A DNA stretch of 8,872 bases from CAZFPN01 sp044370655. Lineage in GTDB: Bacteria > Pseudomonadota > Alphaproteobacteria > Rickettsiales > Deianiraeaceae. Positions 6,234-8,872 of this stretch are shown here, one piece after another (position 1 is the stretch's first letter; each line of letters starts with the position of its first letter). The translations under genes were made by a program, and so were the position numbers. The stretch covers positions 1 to 8,872 of the forward strand of contig JBILVD010000048.1 in the NCBI GenBank assembly GCA_044370655.1, read 5' to 3'. The notes beneath the pieces were generated by a model, which was not told the origin of the DNA, did no database searches, and saw nothing but the letters and a program-made list of their open reading frames with translations.

Positions 6234-7583
6234 TTAAAAGTTTGTAAAAATAAGTCTTTCCCCTTCCACTCCTAAAGCCTTTAATTTTACTATATTTCCT
6301 TTATTAAATTGATTTCCTTTAGGCAACACTCCAGTTGCAAAGTTTTCACATCTGCCTATATTTCCAGTTTCCACTAAAACTGAAGCTTCTTTTCCTACCA
6401 TGCTTTCTAGAAGTTTAGCAAGTTCATTTTTACCTGTCAAGATAAGCTCTTTCGTTCTTCTTTTAATGACCGATTTTTCAACCTGTGGCATTTTAAAAGC
6501 AGGAGTGCCTTCATGCGGTGAGAATGAGAATATATGACAAAAGCTTATACTTGCCTCCTCTATTAACCTTTTTGAATTTTCAAAACACTCCTCCGTCTCG
6601 GTTGGAAAGCCCGCAATAATGTCCGCCCCAAAGACAACATCTTTTCTTAAATCCCTAGCTCTTGATGTAAATTTTAAAACATCTTCTCTAGAGTGACGAC
6701 GCTTCATTCTCTTTAAAATGAGATTATCCCCCGATTGCAAACTAATATGGAAGTATGGCATAAATCTAGGCTCATTTGAAATTAGGTCGTATATATCTTC
6801 ATCAATTTCCGCAACATCAATTGAAGAAAACCGAAGCCTAGGCAAATCTGGCACTAATTTGAGTAATCTTTTTGTCATTTTTCCTAAGGTTAATTCTCCC
6901 TCCATATCCTTTCCATAGTCCGTTATATCAACGCCCGTAAGAACAATCTCTTTATATCCATTTTCCACCAAAGTTTGCACTTCACGAGCTAGCAAACCAA
7001 AAGGAACAGACCGAGAATTGCCTCTTGCAAATGGTATAATGCAAAAAGTGCAACGATGATTACATCCATTTTGAATTTGCACGAAGGCTCTTGTGTGGTT
7101 TTCAAATTCAGAGACAATATCTGCAAAGTGAGTTTCTTTGACAGACATAATATCATTCACAAGAACCTTGTCGCTTGGCAAATTAAAACCTTTTCTTTCA
7201 TTAAAAAATATCTTATCCTCAATCCTAGTATATTTCAAATCCTCTTGCTTTTCTTCAAATCCTTTTCCATTTTTGATAACCTCGTAAGGTAAGTCTGTTA
7301 ATTTTTCTTTATTGCCAAAAATAAGAGAAACTTCCTCCATTTTTGCAAAAACTTCAGGGTGAATTTGGGCAGCACAGCCAGTTACTACTATTTTTGCTTT
7401 TGGGTTTTCCTTTTTTAATTTGCGTATTTTTTTAACAGCCTCTTTTTCCGCTTCTTTAGTTACAGAGCATGTATTTAAAATAAAAATATCCTCACTTGCA
7501 AGCCCCACTTTCTCTGCTTTTAATTTTATAATTTCACTTTCATATGCATTTAAACGGCAACCAAATGTTAAAACTTCCGCCAT
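6234..7583 (-). CDS. mtaB: tRNA t6A37 methylthiotransferase MtaB
   Basis: A 449-residue radical-SAM methylthiotransferase that converts t6A to ms2t6A at position 37 of ANN-decoding tRNAs, using two iron-sulfur clusters. The N-terminal domain has Cys9 (FGCRLNAYES), Cys39 (NTCSVT) and Cys70 (VTGCAAQ). The radical-SAM motif CNHRCTFC gives Cys174, Cys178 and Cys181. HISLQSGD (279-286), LKRMKRRHSR (290-299) and GADIIAGFPTET (319-330) are standard. The C-terminal 60 or so residues match a TRAM RNA-binding domain. The FGCRLN, VNDIM and RGNSRS patterns distinguish MtaB from MiaB and RimO. The frame is open back to 7658, but that 25-residue hydrophobic extension overlaps the promoter. Starting at 7583 gives MAEVLTFGCRLN, the family N terminus. 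The stop is TAA. It is divergent from gatC, with 79 bp between starts. Confidence 0.95.
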   Translation of the reverse strand: MAEVLTFGCRLNAYESEIIKLKAEKVGLASEDIFILNTCSVTKEAEKEAVKKIRKLKKENPKAKIVVTGCAAQIHPEVFAKMEEVSLIFGNKEKLTDLPYEVIKNGKGFEEKQEDLKYTRIEDKIFFNERKGFNLPSDKVLVNDIMSVKETHFADIVSEFENHTRAFVQIQNGCNHRCTFCIIPFARGNSRSVPFGLLAREVQTLVENGYKEIVLTGVDITDYGKDMEGELTLGKMTKRLLKLVPDLPRLRFSSIDVAEIDEDIYDLISNEPRFMPYFHISLQSGDNLILKRMKRRHSREDVLKFTSRARDLRKDVVFGADIIAGFPTETEECFENSKRLIEEASISFCHIFSFSPHEGTPAFKMPQVEKSVIKRRTKELILTGKNELAKLLESMVGKEASVLVETGNIGRCENFATGVLPKGNQFNKGNIVKLKALGVEGERLIFTNF

Positions 7584-7597
7584 CAAAAAAAATATAC

Positions 7598-7627
7598 TTG
7601 CTAAAAAAAAATATATGTTTATTATAT
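7598..7627 (+). promoter_or_regulatory. Weak candidate promoter of gatC-greA
   Basis: TTGCTA (7598-7603, preceded by C) and TTATAT (7622-7627) lie 18 bp apart, in the correct position for a leader of about 30 bases before the ATG at 7663. The -10 is poor, and it overlaps the minus-strand mtaB -10. I list it because all other candidate promoters here share the CTTG -35. Confidence 0.3.
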
Positions 7628-7648
7628 GCACGAAGATTAAAAAAGCAA
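7621..7648 (-). promoter_or_regulatory. Promoter of mtaB
   Basis: On the minus strand TTGCTT (7648-7643, preceded by C) and a perfect TATAAT (7626-7621) are 16 bp apart. Transcription near 7614 leaves about 30 bases before the ATG at 7583. Because the promoter sits inside the upstream part of the open frame, it supports the shorter mtaB start. Confidence 0.65.
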
Positions 7649-7662
7649 GTAAAATCATTATT

Positions 7663-7956
7663 ATGAAAAACGATTTAATTGAGGCAAGAAAGGTTGCAAA
7701 AATAGCAAGAATTTTTTTAACTGAAGAGGAAATAGCAAAGTATCAAGAGAACTTAAGTATAGTAATTTCTTGGTTTCATGAAATGCTTGAAGTAAAAATC
7801 TCAGATAATATAAAACCAATTTACAGCCTTACAGCACAGGAGGAAGGGGAAAATTATTTTGAGGACGAGCAATTAAAAATGGAAAGCTTAAACGATGTTT
7901 TATTTAATGTTCCAGAAAAAAAGGAAAATCTAATCTTAGTTCCAAAAGTAATTTAA
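7663..7956 (+). CDS. gatC: Asp-tRNA(Asn)/Glu-tRNA(Gln) amidotransferase subunit C
   Basis: A 97-residue GatC, the small subunit that wraps around and stabilises the GatA-GatB amidotransferase, which amidates mis-acylated Asp-tRNA(Asn) and/or Glu-tRNA(Gln). The typical pattern is present: VAKIARIFLTEEEIAKYQENLSIV-type N-terminal helices (residues 11 onward), WFHEMLEV (37-44), the NIKPIYS linker (49-55), and the C-terminal FNVPEKKENLILVPKVI (81-97). Length is normal (about 95-100). An upstream in-frame extension to 7420 is antisense to mtaB and was rejected; the ATG at 7663 gives the family start. There is no Shine-Dalgarno. greA follows after 17 bp, so the two are probably co-transcribed. gatA and gatB are not in this window, whereas gatC often precedes gatA. 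Confidence 0.92.
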   Translation: MKNDLIEARKVAKIARIFLTEEEIAKYQENLSIVISWFHEMLEVKISDNIKPIYSLTAQEEGENYFEDEQLKMESLNDVLFNVPEKKENLILVPKVI

Positions 7957-7973
7957 AGAATTTAATAAATATT

Positions 7974-8450
7974 ATGACAACTTCATCAAATTTAATAACA
8001 AAAGAAGGTTTAAGACGTTTAAATGAGGAGCTTGATAGATTAAAAAATGAAGAAAGACCAAAAGTGATAAACGACATAGCGGAAGCTAGAAGTCATGGAG
8101 ATTTAAAGGAAAATTCCGAGTATGTCTCCGCCAAAGAAAAGCAAGCTTATATAGAAGGTAGAATAAACGAGTTAGAGCAAATTATTGCAAATGCAGACCC
8201 TTTTGACCCAGAAACAGCTCCAAATAAAAACGAAATTCGTTTTGGTGCCAAATGCTTACTTACATCTGAGTTGGGAGAAGAAAAATCTATTCAAATCGTC
8301 TCCCCCTTTGAGGCAGATTTAAATAAAGGTTTAATAGCAATAGACGCCCCAGTTGCAAGAGAGCTTTTAGGTAAAACCGTTGGAGATGTAGTAAAAATTA
8401 TGTCTAAAGGTAAAAAGATAGATTTTGAAGTTATGAAGATTGAATATTAA
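7974..8450 (+). CDS. greA: Transcription elongation factor GreA
   Basis: A 158-residue GreA, the cytosolic factor that inserts its coiled coil into the RNA polymerase secondary channel and stimulates cleavage of backtracked transcripts. The coiled-coil domain covers about residues 8-75, with the tip ARSHGDLKENSEY (38-50) carrying the acidic Asp43 and Glu46. The C-terminal FKBP-like domain follows, with RFGAK (89-93), VSPFEADLNKGLIAIDAPVAR (109-129) and LLGKTVGDVV (131-140). Length matches the usual 157-160 residues. The ATG at 7974 follows the gatC stop by 17 bp and has no Shine-Dalgarno. It ends 17 bp before the 3' end of the convergent tRNA gene, with no obvious terminator in between. Confidence 0.97.
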   Translation: MTTSSNLITKEGLRRLNEELDRLKNEERPKVINDIAEARSHGDLKENSEYVSAKEKQAYIEGRINELEQIIANADPFDPETAPNKNEIRFGAKCLLTSELGEEKSIQIVSPFEADLNKGLIAIDAPVARELLGKTVGDVVKIMSKGKKIDFEVMKIEY

Positions 8451-8467
8451 AGCCTTCAATCACCAAA

Positions 8468-8544
8468 TGGCGGGAGTGACCGGACTTGAACCGGCGGCCT
8501 ACTGCGTGACAGGCAGTCGCTCTAACCAACTGAGCTACACCCCC
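8468..8544 (-). tRNA. tRNA-Asp (anticodon GTC)
   Basis: The minus strand folds into a full 77-nt cloverleaf. The acceptor GGGGGTG pairs with CACTCCC (one G-U), followed by T8-A9. The D stem is GCTC/GAGC around AGTTGGTTA, and the anticodon stem is ACTGC/GCAGT with loop CTGTCAC. The T stem is GCCGG/CCGGT around TTCAAGT. Discriminator G73 is followed by an encoded CCA (8470-8468). The anticodon GTC is the complement of 8508-8510. G34 and G73 are expected aspartate identity elements. It is convergent with greA. Confidence 0.97.
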
Positions 8545-8547
8545 ATA

Positions 8548-8581
8548 TTTTGAAAAAATGTATAAAACACATTTTTCAAAA
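8548..8581. repeat. Inverted repeat upstream of the tRNA gene
   Basis: TTTTGAAAAAATGT (8548-8561) and ACATTTTTCAAAA (8569-8581) are complementary over 13 bp with one bulged A. The repeat overlaps the candidate -10 and spacer of the tRNA promoter. On the plus strand it could act as a late terminator for greA read-through, although no T tract follows directly. Confidence 0.6.
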
Positions 8582-8587
8582 AGGCAA
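8559..8587 (-). promoter_or_regulatory. Promoter of tRNA-Asp
   Basis: On the minus strand TTGCCT (8587-8582, preceded by C and an A tract) and TATACA (8564-8559) are 17 bp apart. This puts the transcript start about 8 bases before the mature 5' end at 8544. Each hexamer matches the consensus at 4 of 6 positions. Confidence 0.5.
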
Positions 8588-8599
8588 GCATTTTTTTAA
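8585..8599. repeat. CAAGCATTTTTTTAA element, copy 2
   Basis: An exact 15-base copy of 3575-3589. On the minus strand it supplies the A tract and the CTTG of the tRNA-Asp -35. Confidence 0.6.
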
Positions 8600-8850
8600 T
8601 TTTTATTTTAGGAGTTTATAGTAAAATTACAATCTATATAACTATCTAAGCTTTATGTAGGAATATTTCTTTCTAAATCAAAAGATAGTTTTAAATACAA
8701 GAAAAACAATAAAATCCCCCTCCCTATTTAATAGAGAAATAAGCCTAGCAAACCTCCCTCCCTCATCTAAAAATAAACACTTTAAACAACCGCTTAAAAT
8801 CACTATCTTAAAATATTTCTTTCAAAATTCTTCACTTTTCGCTTCCATAC
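8600..8850. other. Non-coding AT-rich region with C-rich tracts
   Basis: No credible reading frame is visible on either strand. It contains two pyrimidine tracts in an otherwise AT-rich context, CCCCCTCCC (8716-8724) and CCTCCCTCCCTC (8753-8764). It also has an 8-bp inverted repeat AACTATCT/AGATAGTT (8640-8647, 8683-8690) and a repeated AATATTTCTTTC (8662-8673, 8812-8823). If the window is circular, this region runs directly into the leader of the small ORF at 61. Nothing resembling iterons, DnaA boxes or a replication gene was recognised. Confidence 0.6.
8662..8823. repeat. Paired AATATTTCTTTC direct repeat
   Basis: AATATTTCTTTC at 8662-8673 and 8812-8823 is identical over 12 bases, and each copy is preceded by ACTATCT (8641-8647 and 8802-8808) and followed by an A-rich stretch. 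The distance from ACTATCT differs between copies (14 versus 3 bases), so this is an imperfect and possibly degenerate repeat. Confidence 0.45.
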
Positions 8851-8872
8851 CTCACATTTATATACTAAACTA
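8851..8872. repeat. Terminal direct repeat, right copy
   Basis: Identical to bases 1-22. The match stops only because the window ends, so the true overlap could be longer in the source molecule. Confidence 0.9.

Noticed and set aside
7420..7662. 81-codon N-terminal extension of gatC
   Set aside because: It overlaps the 5' part of mtaB on the other strand and the divergent promoter region. GatC proteins are about 95-100 residues, and the ATG at 7663 gives the family N terminus.
8817..8850. Short minus-strand frame starting ATG GAA GCG after GTGAGGT (about 8 codons)
   Set aside because: It is too short to support as a gene and has no context beyond a weak purine motif.
1..8872. Plasmid, phage or transposon identity
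   Set aside because: Apart from the terminal repeat there is no replication, partition, mobilisation, integrase, transposase or phage structural gene; the content is ordinary chromosomal housekeeping.

Overview
The window is AT-rich, gene-dense bacterial DNA and most likely comes from an alphaproteobacterium. The tRNA methylthiotransferase MtaB and the elongation factor GreA carry stretches I recognise as alphaproteobacterial: the VNDIM and RAFVQIQNGCNHRC region of MtaB, and the RFGAK and EADLNKG segments of GreA. Seven candidate promoters share a CTTG-type -35, and the genes mostly lack Shine-Dalgarno sequences. A GatCAB amidotransferase subunit implies indirect amidation of Asn-tRNA or Gln-tRNA. 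Together with the AT bias this would fit a Rickettsiales-like or other streamlined, possibly host-associated lineage, but the sequence alone does not settle the rank.

Layout from left to right: a possible 57-codon gene at 61-234 with the window's only strong Shine-Dalgarno, which sits inside a perfect hairpin; two tandem LysE/RhtB-type exporter paralogues (259-882 and 887-1504, plus strand); transketolase (1559-3514, minus), convergent with the exporters; a 90-bp divergent promoter region; a phosphomannomutase/phosphoglucomutase-family protein (3605-5029, plus) with substitutions in all four active-site loops; a signal-peptide-bearing probable outer-membrane beta-barrel protein starting at TTG (5089-5940, plus); 293 bp of repeat-rich non-coding DNA; mtaB (6234-7583, minus); a divergent gatC-greA pair (7663-7956 and 7974-8450, plus); tRNA-Asp(GTC) (8468-8544, minus), convergent with greA; and about 330 bp of non-coding DNA with C-rich tracts and short repeats.

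The genes cover core metabolism (non-oxidative pentose phosphate pathway, sugar-phosphate family), translation and transcription (tRNA-Asp, GatC, MtaB, GreA) and the cell envelope (exporters, beta-barrel). They form no single pathway. There is no replication, mobilisation, phage or plasmid-maintenance gene.

The first and last 22 bases are identical, so the sequence closes as an 8,850-bp circle. Part of that repeat also occurs at 3558-3573 between tkt and the mutase gene. The closure may therefore be an assembly effect of a dispersed chromosomal repeat rather than a real minicircle. The two observations most worth following up are this closure and the apparently non-catalytic hexose-phosphate mutase homologue.
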